Assembly (NCBI GenBank): GCA_903874345.1
Contig: CAIQRY010000068.1
Location: 1 to 35,428, forward strand
Direction of reading: 5' to 3'
DNA from: an uncultured bacterium
Lineage (GTDB): Bacteria > Patescibacteriota > Patescibacteriia > Patescibacteriales > UBA12465
DNA length: 35,428 nt
Under the pieces are notes generated by a model. That model was not told the DNA's origin. It made no database searches and saw only the letters and a program-made list of their open reading frames with translations. Numbering within the stretch: the first letter of the stretch is position 1; each line of letters begins with the position of its first letter. Shown here in pieces: positions 21,181 to 30,515 of this stretch. The position numbers and the translations under genes were made by a program.

Positions 21181-24100
21181 ATGTTAAATCCGATAAAAAC
21201 CAGTGATTTCAACGCGATTCGTCTTAAGCTCGCCAGCCCCGATGAAATTCTCGGCTGGTCGCACGGCGAAGTAACGCGACCAGAAACCATTAATTATCGC
21301 ACGCAAAAACCGGAAAAAGACGGTCTGTTTTGCGAACGAATTTTCGGTCCGACCAAAGACTGGGAGTGCGCCTGCGGTAAATATAAGAAAATCCGTTATA
21401 AAGGAATTGTCTGCGACAAGTGCGGCGTTGAAGTGACCCGCAGCGTCGTTCGTCGCGAACGTTTGGGGCATATTACTCTCCAGGTCCCGGCGACTCACAT
21501 CTGGTTTTTACGCGGCTTGTCTTCAAAGATTGGTTTACTTTTGAATTTAGGCATTCAGTCTTTAGAAAAAGTTATTTATTACGCCAGCTTCATCGTGACC
21601 GATGTTGACGAAACCATGAAAGAGGCAACAATTGATCAGGTTAAGCAAGAATATAAGTCCAAGGTCAAAACGATTGAGAATGATCATAACATGCAGATCA
21701 AGAAGCTTAAGGAAGAAAACAAGGGAGCGGAAGATAGTGGTGAAATTAAAGAAGCCTTGAAACTCAAGGCAGAAAAGATGGCTCGTCTCGACGAAGAATT
21801 TAGTACTGTTTTAAAAGAGTTAAAAGAACTTAAGCCACTTCTGATTTTATCCGAACAGCAATATCAGGGTTTGAGTATTAAATTCGGGCATATTTTCGAA
21901 GCGGGTATCGGCGCGGAAGCGATTCGAAAATTATTAACCAAAATTGATTTAGAAAAAAGCATTAAACATTTAGAAGAGAAGTTAACCGATGCCATTGACT
22001 CGAAAAAAGAAAAATTAGTAAAACGTTTGAAACTCTTGAAGAGTTTTCGTAATAATAGTTTGCGTCCGGAATGGATGATTTTAACCGTTTTGCCGGTTGT
22101 CCCGCCTGATTTACGTCCGATGGTCGCCCTCGACGGCGGTCGTTTTGCGGCGTCCGATTTAAATGATTTATATCGTCGTGTTATTAACCGCAATAATCGC
22201 TTGAAACAGCTCATGGACTTAAATGCGCCGGAAGTTATTTGCCGCAACGAAAAAAGAATGCTTCAAGAAGCGGTTGATGCTTTAATTGATAACTCGGCCC
22301 GCCATACAAAGACTGTGACGGCTTCGACCGGTCAGAAAAGACAACTCAAATCTTTGGCGGACACCTTAAAAGGGAAACAGGGCCGTTTCCGTCAGAACTT
22401 ACTCGGCAAGCGTGTCGATTATTCCGGTCGTTCGGTTATCGTTGTCAATCCGAAATTAAATTTGGATCAATGCGGTTTGCCGAAGATCATGGCCCTAGAA
22501 TTATTTAAACCGTTTATTATTTCCCAACTCATTAAAAGAGAAATTGTTCATAATGTCCGCTCCGCGTCTCGTTATATCGAGGCCGGTCATGATGAGGTTT
22601 GGGATATTTTAGAAGAAATTGTGCGTGGCGCTTACGTTCTCTTAAATCGTGCTCCGACCCTGCATCGTTTAGGTATCCAGGCCTTTAAGCCGATTTTAAT
22701 CGAAGGTAAGGCGATTCAGATTCATCCCTTGGTCTGTACGGCTTTTAATGCTGACTTCGACGGCGACCAGATGGCGGTTCATGTACCGCTCACGAAAGAA
22801 GCGCGCGCCGAAGCGAGAGATATTATGCTCTCTACTCATAACTTACTTAAACCGGCGACCGGCGATCCAATCGTGGCGCCGGCGCAGGATATCGTTTGGG
22901 GAACTTATTACATCACTTTAGTTAATAAAGAATATAATGATCAGCCAATCGAAAAAATGCGTTTCTTCTATAATGAAGATGAAGCCAATTTGGCTTATGA
23001 TAGCGGCTTCATTGATTTACACGAAGCAATTCGTGTTAAATATAATGGTGAGATGCTTAAGACGACGATTGGCCGTATAATTTTCAAGTCCTTGCTGCCG
23101 GAAAAATTACGTTATATTAATGATGTTGTTGGCAAAGGGAAATTAAAAGATTTAATTCGTGAATGTTTACGTATTTACGGCGAAGATGAAACCGTAAAAT
23201 TTATTGACGGCTTAAAGAATCGCAGTTTCGCCTTCATCACTAAATCAGGCTTGTCTTGGGGCTTCGGCGACTTGCCGAGTTTGCCGGACAAGGACCGTTT
23301 AATCGATGAGGCAAATAAGAAAGTCGAGCTTATTCAGGAACAATATGAAGAAGGCCTACTCACCGAAAGCGAACGCTATTCTAAAGTTATTGAAGAATGG
23401 ACAAATACGAAGGATAAGATCGCTGATATCTGTAAAAAAGGCTTAGTCAATATTTTACCGGTTTTCTCTATGATTGATTCCGGGGCGCGCGGTTCTTGGG
23501 CGCAACCGGTGCAGATTTTAGGGATGAAGGGTTTGGTAACCTCGCCGTCTGGCGCCATTATCGAACTCCCGGTTAAAGGAAACTTCAAGGAAGGTTTCGG
23601 CGTACTCGAATACTTTATTTCCACACACGGTGTGCGTAAAGGTTTGTCTGATACCGCTCTTCGTACGGCTAACGCCGGTTATTTGACCCGTCGTTTAGTC
23701 GACGTCTCTCAGGACGTCATCGTTTCCGAAGAAGATTGCGGTGATGACGAAGGTTTGCTCATGAACCGGGAAGAGACCGAAAAGAACGGTGAAGATTTCT
23801 TCAAAAAAATCGGCGGGCGCTATGCAGCCAAAGATATCGTTGATAAGAAAGGCAAAGTCGTTGTTCCGGCCGGAGAAATTTTGAATGAAGAAAAAATTAA
23901 ATTGCTGAAGACTAAAGATATTGTTGAGGTTTATATTCGCTCGGTCTTAAATTGCCATTTACATAAGGGCGTTTGCGCTAAATGCTATGGTTGGGACTTG
24001 GCTTATAATAAGCCGGTCAAGATGGGCTCGACCGTCGGGATTATTGCCGCGCAGTCCATTGGGGAACCGGGCACGCAGCTGACTATGAGAACTTTCCATA

Positions 24101-25110
24101 CGGGCGGTGTGGCTGGTCAAGATGATATCACCCAGGGTTTGCCGCGCGTTGAAGAAATTTTCGAAGCGCGAAGCCCGAAGAAAAAAGCCTTGATGTCCGA
24201 TGTTCATGGTCGCGCCAAGATTGAATTCGCTCAGAAAACAATTAAAGACACAAATGGCAAAGACATCCTCGTTAATAATCCGCAAGCCAAGATTTTAAGT
24301 ATTTTCTATAAAGGTAAGGATCATGATAAATATTATTTTTCGGAAAAGATTAACGAAATGAAACTGGCCGGCGGACTAACGACTAAGGACTCTAAGAAAT
24401 TAGAAGTCAAAGTCATGGTTAAAGACGGCGACGAAGTAACGAAGAACGCGGAATTATTTAAAGTCGGTGGCGAAATTGTGACGGCGAAAGCCGGTGGTAC
24501 GATTGCCGTAACCGACAAGTTTATTTCGGTCGCCAAAGAAGTCGAGAAGGTTAAGGAGTTTTCGATTTTGAAAGGCACGATGCTGATGGTTAAAGATGGT
24601 GATCCGATTGAGAAGGGGACACAACTAACCGAGGGCAGTCTTGATTTACGCGAACTGTATAAACTTAAGGGCCGTCTCGAAACTCAGAAGTATATTATTA
24701 AGGAAATTCAGTATGTGTATTCTTCCCAGGGTCAACCCTTAAATGATAAGCACGTCGAAATTATCGCTCATCAGATGTTCTCTCGTTATTTAATTAAGGA
24801 AGCGGGCGATGCGGCGCTTCTCCCCGGCGAAGTGGTCGAAGAAGAAGTTTTGGATCAGGCGAATAAGAATTTAAAGAAAATCGCTAAGGCGGATCGACTC
24901 CTCATGGGTATTACTAAAGCGTCCTTATCGACCGACAGCTTCTTGTCCGCGGCTTCTTTCCAAGAAACCTCTCGTGTTTTAATCGATGCGGCCGTAAACG
25001 GCAAGATCGATTATCTTGAAGGCTTGAAAGAGAATGTCATTATCGGCTGTTTAATACCGGCCGGTACGGGCTATAAAGGTAAGAAGAAGCGTTTTGATTA
25101 TAGTAAGTAA
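21181..25110 (+). CDS. rpoC: RNA polymerase beta-prime subunit
   Basis: RpoC carries the catalytic magnesium site in NADFDGDQ (about 523-530). The N-terminal zinc ribbon has Cys63, Cys65, Cys78 and Cys81. A charged coiled coil at about 150-215 (KVKTIENDHNMQIKKLKEEN and following) is inserted between the zinc ribbon and the clamp. The bridge helix and trigger loop lie around GARGSWAQPVQILGMKGL and IAAQSIGEPGTQLTMRTFHTGG. The second zinc cluster is at CHLHKGVCAKCYGW. The length, 1309 residues, is close to other small-genome bacteria. It shares a transcript with rpoB and ends at a strong terminator. Confidence 0.98.
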   Translation: MLNPIKTSDFNAIRLKLASPDEILGWSHGEVTRPETINYRTQKPEKDGLFCERIFGPTKDWECACGKYKKIRYKGIVCDKCGVEVTRSVVRRERLGHITLQVPATHIWFLRGLSSKIGLLLNLGIQSLEKVIYYASFIVTDVDETMKEATIDQVKQEYKSKVKTIENDHNMQIKKLKEENKGAEDSGEIKEALKLKAEKMARLDEEFSTVLKELKELKPLLILSEQQYQGLSIKFGHIFEAGIGAEAIRKLLTKIDLEKSIKHLEEKLTDAIDSKKEKLVKRLKLLKSFRNNSLRPEWMILTVLPVVPPDLRPMVALDGGRFAASDLNDLYRRVINRNNRLKQLMDLNAPEVICRNEKRMLQEAVDALIDNSARHTKTVTASTGQKRQLKSLADTLKGKQGRFRQNLLGKRVDYSGRSVIVVNPKLNLDQCGLPKIMALELFKPFIISQLIKREIVHNVRSASRYIEAGHDEVWDILEEIVRGAYVLLNRAPTLHRLGIQAFKPILIEGKAIQIHPLVCTAFNADFDGDQMAVHVPLTKEARAEARDIMLSTHNLLKPATGDPIVAPAQDIVWGTYYITLVNKEYNDQPIEKMRFFYNEDEANLAYDSGFIDLHEAIRVKYNGEMLKTTIGRIIFKSLLPEKLRYINDVVGKGKLKDLIRECLRIYGEDETVKFIDGLKNRSFAFITKSGLSWGFGDLPSLPDKDRLIDEANKKVELIQEQYEEGLLTESERYSKVIEEWTNTKDKIADICKKGLVNILPVFSMIDSGARGSWAQPVQILGMKGLVTSPSGAIIELPVKGNFKEGFGVLEYFISTHGVRKGLSDTALRTANAGYLTRRLVDVSQDVIVSEEDCGDDEGLLMNREETEKNGEDFFKKIGGRYAAKDIVDKKGKVVVPAGEILNEEKIKLLKTKDIVEVYIRSVLNCHLHKGVCAKCYGWDLAYNKPVKMGSTVGIIAAQSIGEPGTQLTMRTFHTGGVAGQDDITQGLPRVEEIFEARSPKKKALMSDVHGRAKIEFAQKTIKDTNGKDILVNNPQAKILSIFYKGKDHDKYYFSEKINEMKLAGGLTTKDSKKLEVKVMVKDGDEVTKNAELFKVGGEIVTAKAGGTIAVTDKFISVAKEVEKVKEFSILKGTMLMVKDGDPIEKGTQLTEGSLDLRELYKLKGRLETQKYIIKEIQYVYSSQGQPLNDKHVEIIAHQMFSRYLIKEAGDAALLPGEVVEEEVLDQANKNLKKIAKADRLLMGITKASLSTDSFLSAASFQETSRVLIDAAVNGKIDYLEGLKENVIIGCLIPAGTGYKGKKKRFDYSK

Positions 25111-25131
25111 ACAATTTAGCTAAATTTAGAT

Positions 25132-25164
25132 AAAAAAGAGGCTCTGGCTAAGAGCCTCTTTTTT
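25132..25164 (+). terminator. Strong terminator after rpoC
   Basis: A perfect 14-pair stem, bases 25132-25145 with 25151-25164, closes a 5-base loop (GGCTA). It begins with six As and ends in a T-run, so it could work in both directions. Confidence 0.95.
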
Positions 25165-25187
25165 ATATCTTGCCTAATTTTTAACAA

Positions 25188-25239
25188 TATGATAATTTGA
25201 GTTAACGCGATTTTGTAGTGATTTCGCGAGCAATTAACA
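25188..25239 (+). promoter_or_regulatory. Possible promoter and leader stem of the 247-residue orphan gene
   Basis: TATGAT (25188-25193) is a good -10 without a clear -35. The predicted start is near 25200. The leader then offers CGCGA (25206-25210) with TCGCG (25224-25228), extended by GTTAA (25201-25205) with TTAAC (25235-25239) across a 6-base bulge. Pairing is visible; function is unknown. Confidence 0.28.
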
Positions 25240-25268
25240 TAAATTATGTACCTTAAAAACAAGAGACT

Positions 25269-26012
25269 ATGAGCTCAAAAGAAGACATGTCCGGTCAAGT
25301 GCTGGAAGTCGTAAAAATTTGTTGTCAGGCCCTTAACAAGGCCGACCCTCAAGAGGAGGCAACACAAGATTTAATCGAGGATCCTTCAATAGTTTACAAA
25401 TTCTTTAAGAGACAGCTTAACCGGGATTTTAATTCTCCCCGCGAGCAGCATAAGATCCTGGCCGGATGGTCAAAATTCTATAAAGAGGTGTTTGGTTTCA
25501 GGATTGCACTCCACAGTTTAGAAATTCCACCGCATCGCCAGGGCTTTAACCAATTATTGGTTATGGACCAGTATAAAATTCCCCTAGACACGCTTCTTGG
25601 TGTCTTGGCGAAAAAAGTTCGGGTGAGAATTATTGATCAGAGTCCACTAAACGTAGAGATAGGCGGCCGTAATTCTTCTAGCGCTATCTGGGTAAAGAAA
25701 CAGAAATATCCGGATAAATCGGACGCTGACTTTGATAGCTTCATCAAGACCAAAATCAAGAAGATCCACGGTGAGAGTTTATACGAACATCTTCTGCATT
25801 TCCTTTTTTATTACTATCAGAGCGGCGGCCGTTGTCTCGGCGCCCTGCGCGGCACGGTCTGCATCGGTTCTTATTTCGTTGTTCCGCGCGAGGGAGTATA
25901 TACTTTCAAAGTCGGTTGGGATCCAGAAGGTGGTACTTTAGATATTTGCACTATAGCTGAACGCCGGCCCTTCGGAGACTATAATGGGATACGCGAAGTA
26001 GTTTGGTATTGA
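25269..26012 (+). CDS. Orphan cytosolic protein, function unknown
   Basis: The 247-residue protein has no signal peptide or membrane segment. The N-terminal 90 residues look helical and polar (MSSKEDMSGQVLEVVKICCQ and following). The C-terminal half is mixed alpha/beta, with a tyrosine-rich stretch (HLLHFLFYYYQSGGRC) and two short strands near CIGSYFVVPREGVYTFKVGW. Five cysteines are scattered without a metal-binding pattern. No family is recognised. Leucine codons are more mixed here than in the TTA-rich neighbours, a weak hint of different origin. It stands alone between the rpoC terminator and its own terminator. Confidence 0.75.
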   Translation: MSSKEDMSGQVLEVVKICCQALNKADPQEEATQDLIEDPSIVYKFFKRQLNRDFNSPREQHKILAGWSKFYKEVFGFRIALHSLEIPPHRQGFNQLLVMDQYKIPLDTLLGVLAKKVRVRIIDQSPLNVEIGGRNSSSAIWVKKQKYPDKSDADFDSFIKTKIKKIHGESLYEHLLHFLFYYYQSGGRCLGALRGTVCIGSYFVVPREGVYTFKVGWDPEGGTLDICTIAERRPFGDYNGIREVVWY

Positions 26013-26030
26013 ACCTTTGTTTATTCAGTA

Positions 26031-26057
26031 AGCCCCTCCTTAAAAGGGGCTTTTTTT
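26031..26057 (+). terminator. Terminator after the 247-residue orphan gene
   Basis: AGCCCCT (26031-26037) pairs with AGGGGCT (26045-26051) around a 7-base loop, followed by a T-run to 26057. Confidence 0.9.
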
Positions 26058-26091
26058 ATTGCCTAAAATGACGTAAAATAGAGGTATCACT

Positions 26092-27579
26092 ATGTTTAAG
26101 ACGTTTTTGACAAAACGGCCATTTTTGTTTAAATTCCGCTTATTTTTAGGACTGATTTTATTAGTCTTTATTTTAGTATTTTTGTATTTAAAGATTGTGC
26201 CTTTTGGTCAGATTACTTATGAACGCGTCTGGCCGAACGTCACACGATCAGGCAAGGGTTTTATTCTTGGTTTTACGCCGGCGGAGCGCGTTGACTTAAA
26301 CGGAACATACCCAAAACTCTCTGGCGATCCGGTTTATTTTTCCTTATTTACGCCGCGCACTTTTGATCACGTTAAGATGACGATTACTTATCGTGATAAT
26401 TTATCGACCGCCACGCCGGTGATTGAGGCCGGCGTCTTGAAGGATAAGATTGCGCGAAATTATGATTTGAGTCCCGTGTCTAATAAAATTTTAGATTATT
26501 TAGGGGCGCGTTGGACGAAAATTAGGAACGGCCAAACAGTTTTTTTACAAGTCACGAAAAATTACGATACTTTGTCGGATTTTTTAAGCGCGTTTAAAGA
26601 TAATAAATTAAAAGATTGTCCGAACGGATCGGCAACTTGTGTGGCTGTTTATAATTATCCTCTAAATTTTGATTATCCGGCACCGGTCGCGCGCGATACC
26701 GCCCTGATTTTAGACAAGCCGCTTCGCGGCGGACATCAATTTTATGTTTATGTGCCAGTCGCAACACTTGATTTGAGTTTTTCTTTTGTCGATATGAACC
26801 GAGATAAAGAACAGGACCCGATTGCCGTTAATCTTTATCAGGATAATAAGTTAGTGGATAGTAAATTTTTAGGGGATAATAATTTGAATCCGACCAGCGG
26901 TATTACGGAGCAAAAAAACATATCTCTAGGCGAAAATAATCTTAAACCCGGAGTTTATAAAGTTGAAGTAAAAATTAGTGACGACGTCGTCATTTCTAGA
27001 ATCGAGAGTTCGGTTAATAAATTATCTTTTATTAATAAAATTTGGCCGGTCTCGACGCCGGGCAATTTAACCTTATATACTGACGCCTCTTATTTATTAA
27101 CCAAGGCCTTTACGCCAGCCAGTTTACAAACTATTAATTTTGCGGGACAAGATTTCAAATTAGATGAACCATATAGTCAATTTAAATTTGTAGCCGACAC
27201 GGCGAATCCACTTAAAGCCGTTAAATTTAAAAAAGATGATATCATCCTTGAAAATAATGGCGTTTTTGCTTGGTCACCGGAGAGTTTATTTAACCCGACT
27301 CTGCCCAAAGTCGATAGTCAGTTTGTTGTTTCGTCTCAAATCAAATATATTGTGGCTGATTATCAAGCGCCTTTAGCTGAGAAAGACTGGCAAGCCGCGA
27401 CTCTGGACTTTGATTTGAAAGATTCCTATCGGGAAAATGGTAAGTATAGTTTCATGATTTCTATCCCCGGCCTCCGAACAGAAACTGGGCAGGGAAATTT
27501 AGAAATTAAAGAAATCAAGATGGAGCTTTCCGGCCGCGGATTATTGGATAAGATTAGGGAGCTCATAAAATCACGTTAA
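26092..27579 (+). CDS. Membrane-anchored exported protein of unknown function
   Basis: The 495-residue protein starts with a basic segment and one long hydrophobic helix (about 17-35, FRLFLGLILLVFILVFLYL). The rest is a large beta-rich extracytoplasmic region, with repeated patterns such as DKPLRGGHQFYVYVPVATLDLSFSF and YKVEVKISDDVV that look like jelly-roll or Ig-like strands. No catalytic motif is recognised. A TAAAAT (26074-26079) after the previous terminator may be its -10. It is followed after 7 bases by a 58-residue membrane protein gene and probably shares its transcript. A role at the cell surface is inferred only from topology. Confidence 0.8.
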   Translation: MFKTFLTKRPFLFKFRLFLGLILLVFILVFLYLKIVPFGQITYERVWPNVTRSGKGFILGFTPAERVDLNGTYPKLSGDPVYFSLFTPRTFDHVKMTITYRDNLSTATPVIEAGVLKDKIARNYDLSPVSNKILDYLGARWTKIRNGQTVFLQVTKNYDTLSDFLSAFKDNKLKDCPNGSATCVAVYNYPLNFDYPAPVARDTALILDKPLRGGHQFYVYVPVATLDLSFSFVDMNRDKEQDPIAVNLYQDNKLVDSKFLGDNNLNPTSGITEQKNISLGENNLKPGVYKVEVKISDDVVISRIESSVNKLSFINKIWPVSTPGNLTLYTDASYLLTKAFTPASLQTINFAGQDFKLDEPYSQFKFVADTANPLKAVKFKKDDIILENNGVFAWSPESLFNPTLPKVDSQFVVSSQIKYIVADYQAPLAEKDWQAATLDFDLKDSYRENGKYSFMISIPGLRTETGQGNLEIKEIKMELSGRGLLDKIRELIKSR

Positions 27580-27586
27580 ATTATTT

Positions 27587-27763
27587 ATGTCTCAGTCACG
27601 TTTAATTATTAGAGAAATTTTTTACTTTTTAAGTCTCCTCTTAGCGCTATTTATTATTTTAGAAATTATTTGGCCCAATATAATTCTCGCTTATTTTAAT
27701 TTGAACTGGCTTCTTGTTCTTTGGCTAATCTCGGGTCTAAGTTTATTAATTAAAAAACATTAA
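27587..27763 (+). CDS. Small 58-residue membrane protein
   Basis: ATG at 27587 to TAA at 27761-27763 encodes 58 residues that are mostly hydrophobic. Two membrane helices are visible, at about 11-29 (IFYFLSLLLALFIILEIIW) and about 38-55 (FNLNWLLVLWLISGLSLL), with a KKH end. It fills the gap between the exported protein and the acyl-CoA synthetase, 7 bases after one and 9 before the other, so it is almost certainly translated from the same mRNA. The function is unknown; a partner of the preceding membrane-anchored protein is possible. Confidence 0.7.
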   Translation: MSQSRLIIREIFYFLSLLLALFIILEIIWPNIILAYFNLNWLLVLWLISGLSLLIKKH

Positions 27764-27772
27764 CATATTTTT

Positions 27773-29758
27773 ATGTCTTTACAGTATTTTTTTAATCCTA
27801 AGGCAGTCGCTGTCATTGGCGCGTCTTCAGACCGTCATAAACTTGGTCGTCAGATGCTCGACAATATTATTAAGGGAGGTTTTAAGGGAAAAATTTATCC
27901 TATTAATCTTAAGGAAAAGAGAATTGCTGGGCTCGCGGCTTATAATAATTTAGCGGATTTGCCAAAAACTGAGTATGCTTCTTTACTCGTCGTTATTGCT
28001 ATCCCCGGGCAATTTGTTCTAGAAGAAATAAAAACCTGCGCGCGTCTGGGCATCAAGAATATTGTTATTATTAGCGCTGGGTTTAAAGAAGCTGGCCCGG
28101 CCGGCAAAGCTTTAGAAGATCAGATTATTAAAATCGCGGCGACGCATCATTTAAATATTCTAGGCCCGAATTGTTTAGGGTTAATTAATACCTGGCAAGG
28201 CTTAAATGCGACTTTTGCTGGAGCAAGCCGGGAAACAGGACGTATCGCCTTTCTGTCGCAGTCGGGAGCCATTGGTTCGGCGGCCTTAGATTGGCTCAAG
28301 ACACAGAATTTTAATCTTGGTTATTTTGTTAGTCTCGGCAATAAAGCGGTTTTGGACGAGAATGACATCTTTGAGTATTTGGCGCATGATGACCGGATTG
28401 ATTTAATTGTTGCTTATTTGGAAGAAATTAAAGATGGCCAAACTTTTATGACTCGCGTGTCGCGTTTAGCGAAGCATAAACCAGTCGCTATTTTAAAAGC
28501 GGGGCAGAGTGCGGCCGGGACACAACTCGCATTGTCGCACACTGGTTCACTCGCCGGTTCCGCGGCGGCCGTCGAGGCGGGCGTCAGACGCAGCGGCGCT
28601 ATTTGGCTACAAAATTTAGAAGAACTTTTTGATTTATTATCACTTTTCCGCAAAGAAGTTTGGCAGAATCATGGAGCGGAAGATCTATACGTTGTAACGA
28701 ATGCTGGCGGGGTCGCGGTGTTAACCGCGGATGCCATTAGTCGCGAAGGGCTAACTCTCGCGCGGAGTTGGGATCTTTTAGGCGACGCCGATGCGGCCCG
28801 CTACGAGATGGCTCTTAAGAAACTACTCCCGGATAAGAAAGTAAATAATCTTTTAATACTCCTTACGCCGCAAACCGATACTGAGCCTTTAAAGACCGCG
28901 CAGGTGGTTTGCGCCATGGCCAAGAAGTATCCGCATAAATTAGTCATGGCCTGTTTCTTGGGTGGCCAGGCCGTAGCCAAGGCTTGGAACTTGATGCAGG
29001 ATAATCAGGTGCCGGTCTTTGATTTTCCGGAAGAAGCGGTCGAATCATTTAAGAAGTTAATTGCTTATAAGAATAGTACGAAGAATTTACGGCCTTATAT
29101 TGTGCCTCGGACTAAGACTAAAAAGAAATTTCAGACGTCCGATTATTTGCGTTCGCTTAAACTCTTAAATCAATATAAAATTCCGACCGTTAAGACGATT
29201 AAATTTTCCGCTTCGAAAATTAAACATCTTAAATCGCCGGTCGTTTTAAAGATCGTCGGCCCTGATTTTTTACATAAGACCGATAAGAAGGCCGTGGTCA
29301 CTAATTTGCAAACCGAAAAAGATTTGCGCGCTGCGAGCCGAGAGCTGCGTCTCAAAAATAAAAAAGCCTTAACTAACCCCAAAAATTATCTTATTTTACA
29401 AACGCAGATTGCGCGAGCGCAGGAAGTGATTCTCGGTTTTAATCGCGATAGCGCTTTCGGGCCGATGATTATGGCTGGCTTAGGTGGAATTTATACCGAA
29501 GTATTTAAGGAAGTAAAACTTACCACTGGTGATTTAGACTTTAATCGCGCCTTGACTTTAATTGAAAGTTTAAAGATTTACCCGATTTTAAACGGCGCGC
29601 GCGGCCATAAGAAGTATGATCTTAAAGGCTTGGCGCGAACGCTTGTTAATTTGACGCGACTCGCCAATGAACACCCGGAAATAAAATCTTTGGATATTAA
29701 TCCTTTATTTGTAACAGAAACAGAAGTTCTCGCTGGCGACGTCAGGGTGATTGTTTAA
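27773..29758 (+). CDS. ADP-forming acyl-CoA (acetyl-CoA) synthetase, fused alpha-beta
   Basis: This enzyme makes ATP from ADP, phosphate and acyl-CoA, releasing the acid, and so can conserve energy in fermentation. The 661-residue protein fuses both subunits. The CoA-binding domain begins with FNPKAVAVIGASSDRHKLG (7-25). The ligase domain has GPNCLGLIN (131-139), LSQSGAIGSA (161-170) and the phosphohistidine His256 in LSHTGSLAGS. The beta part (from about 455) is an ATP-grasp domain with GPDFLHKTDKKAV and its second conserved His501, then FGPMIMAGLGGIYTEVFKEV. The acyl substrate is not determined. The last part of the operon downstream is unrelated to it. Confidence 0.92.
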   Translation: MSLQYFFNPKAVAVIGASSDRHKLGRQMLDNIIKGGFKGKIYPINLKEKRIAGLAAYNNLADLPKTEYASLLVVIAIPGQFVLEEIKTCARLGIKNIVIISAGFKEAGPAGKALEDQIIKIAATHHLNILGPNCLGLINTWQGLNATFAGASRETGRIAFLSQSGAIGSAALDWLKTQNFNLGYFVSLGNKAVLDENDIFEYLAHDDRIDLIVAYLEEIKDGQTFMTRVSRLAKHKPVAILKAGQSAAGTQLALSHTGSLAGSAAAVEAGVRRSGAIWLQNLEELFDLLSLFRKEVWQNHGAEDLYVVTNAGGVAVLTADAISREGLTLARSWDLLGDADAARYEMALKKLLPDKKVNNLLILLTPQTDTEPLKTAQVVCAMAKKYPHKLVMACFLGGQAVAKAWNLMQDNQVPVFDFPEEAVESFKKLIAYKNSTKNLRPYIVPRTKTKKKFQTSDYLRSLKLLNQYKIPTVKTIKFSASKIKHLKSPVVLKIVGPDFLHKTDKKAVVTNLQTEKDLRAASRELRLKNKKALTNPKNYLILQTQIARAQEVILGFNRDSAFGPMIMAGLGGIYTEVFKEVKLTTGDLDFNRALTLIESLKIYPILNGARGHKKYDLKGLARTLVNLTRLANEHPEIKSLDINPLFVTETEVLAGDVRVIV

Positions 29759-29783
29759 ATTCGGGATTGTTTGGTAAATATAT

Positions 29784-30515
29784 ATGTATAATAACCAGAA
29801 AATAGTCGTGGTTTTACCGGCGTATAACGCGGTTAAAACTTTAGAGCAAACCGTTTCTGATTTGCCGGCTTTGGTTGACCAGATTATACTAGTCGACGAC
29901 GCGAGTCATGATGAGACCGCTCTTCTGGCTAAACGACTCGGTCTCTTTGTTTTTTCTCATGACCAAAATGGCGGTTACGGCGCTAATCAGAAGACTTGCT
30001 ACCGCCTCGCACTTGCCGAGGGCGCTGATATTATTATTATGATTCATCCCGACTATCAGTATGATCCGAAACTCGTAAAATATTTGGCATCTTTTATCGC
30101 TGATGATTATTTTGATGTTATGTTGGGGACGAGAATTAGAAGTCGCCGCGAAGCCTTGGCGGGCGGCATGCCTTTATATAAATATCTGGCTAACCGTTTT
30201 CTAACCATCTTCGAAAACTTGGCGAGTGGTTATAATTTGTCGGAGTGGCATACGGGGATGCGGGCTTATCGCCGCGCTGTTTTGGAAAAGATTGATTGGA
30301 CGAAGAATTCTGATGATTTTGTTTTTGATAGTCAGGTTCTTTTCCAGATCGTAGCGCAAAAATATCGCATTGGCGAGATTCCGGTTCCGGTCCGTTATTT
30401 TCCCGAGGCCTCGTCTATTAATTTCGGCCGAAGTTTGCGTTACGGGCTCGCAACTCTGGGCGTGGCATTACATTATTTCCTGTCGCCTCAATATTTTCGT
30501 CAGAAAAAATCATGA
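29784..30515 (+). CDS. Family 2 glycosyltransferase
   Basis: The 243-residue protein has the GT2 fold of polyprenyl-phosphate sugar synthases: VVLPAYNAVKTLEQTV (9-24), ILVDDASHDET (35-45) with the nucleotide-binding Asp38 and Asp39, and MIHPDYQYDP (about 90-99) in place of DXD. LSEWHTGMRAYRR (about 152-164) is the acceptor side. There are no C-terminal membrane helices, so it resembles the soluble dolichol-phosphate-mannose-synthase type that charges a lipid carrier. Its stop overlaps the next ATG by 4 bases; that gene encodes a GT-C-like membrane protein, which could use the lipid-linked sugar. Confidence 0.9.
   Translation: MYNNQKIVVVLPAYNAVKTLEQTVSDLPALVDQIILVDDASHDETALLAKRLGLFVFSHDQNGGYGANQKTCYRLALAEGADIIIMIHPDYQYDPKLVKYLASFIADDYFDVMLGTRIRSRREALAGGMPLYKYLANRFLTIFENLASGYNLSEWHTGMRAYRRAVLEKIDWTKNSDDFVFDSQVLFQIVAQKYRIGEIPVPVRYFPEASSINFGRSLRYGLATLGVALHYFLSPQYFRQKKS

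Noticed and set aside
21864-22247. 127-residue minus-strand frame inside rpoC, and similar frames inside rpoB, glgA, ftsK and murJ
   Set aside because: They are antisense shadows of highly conserved genes, with low-complexity basic and Ser-rich translations.
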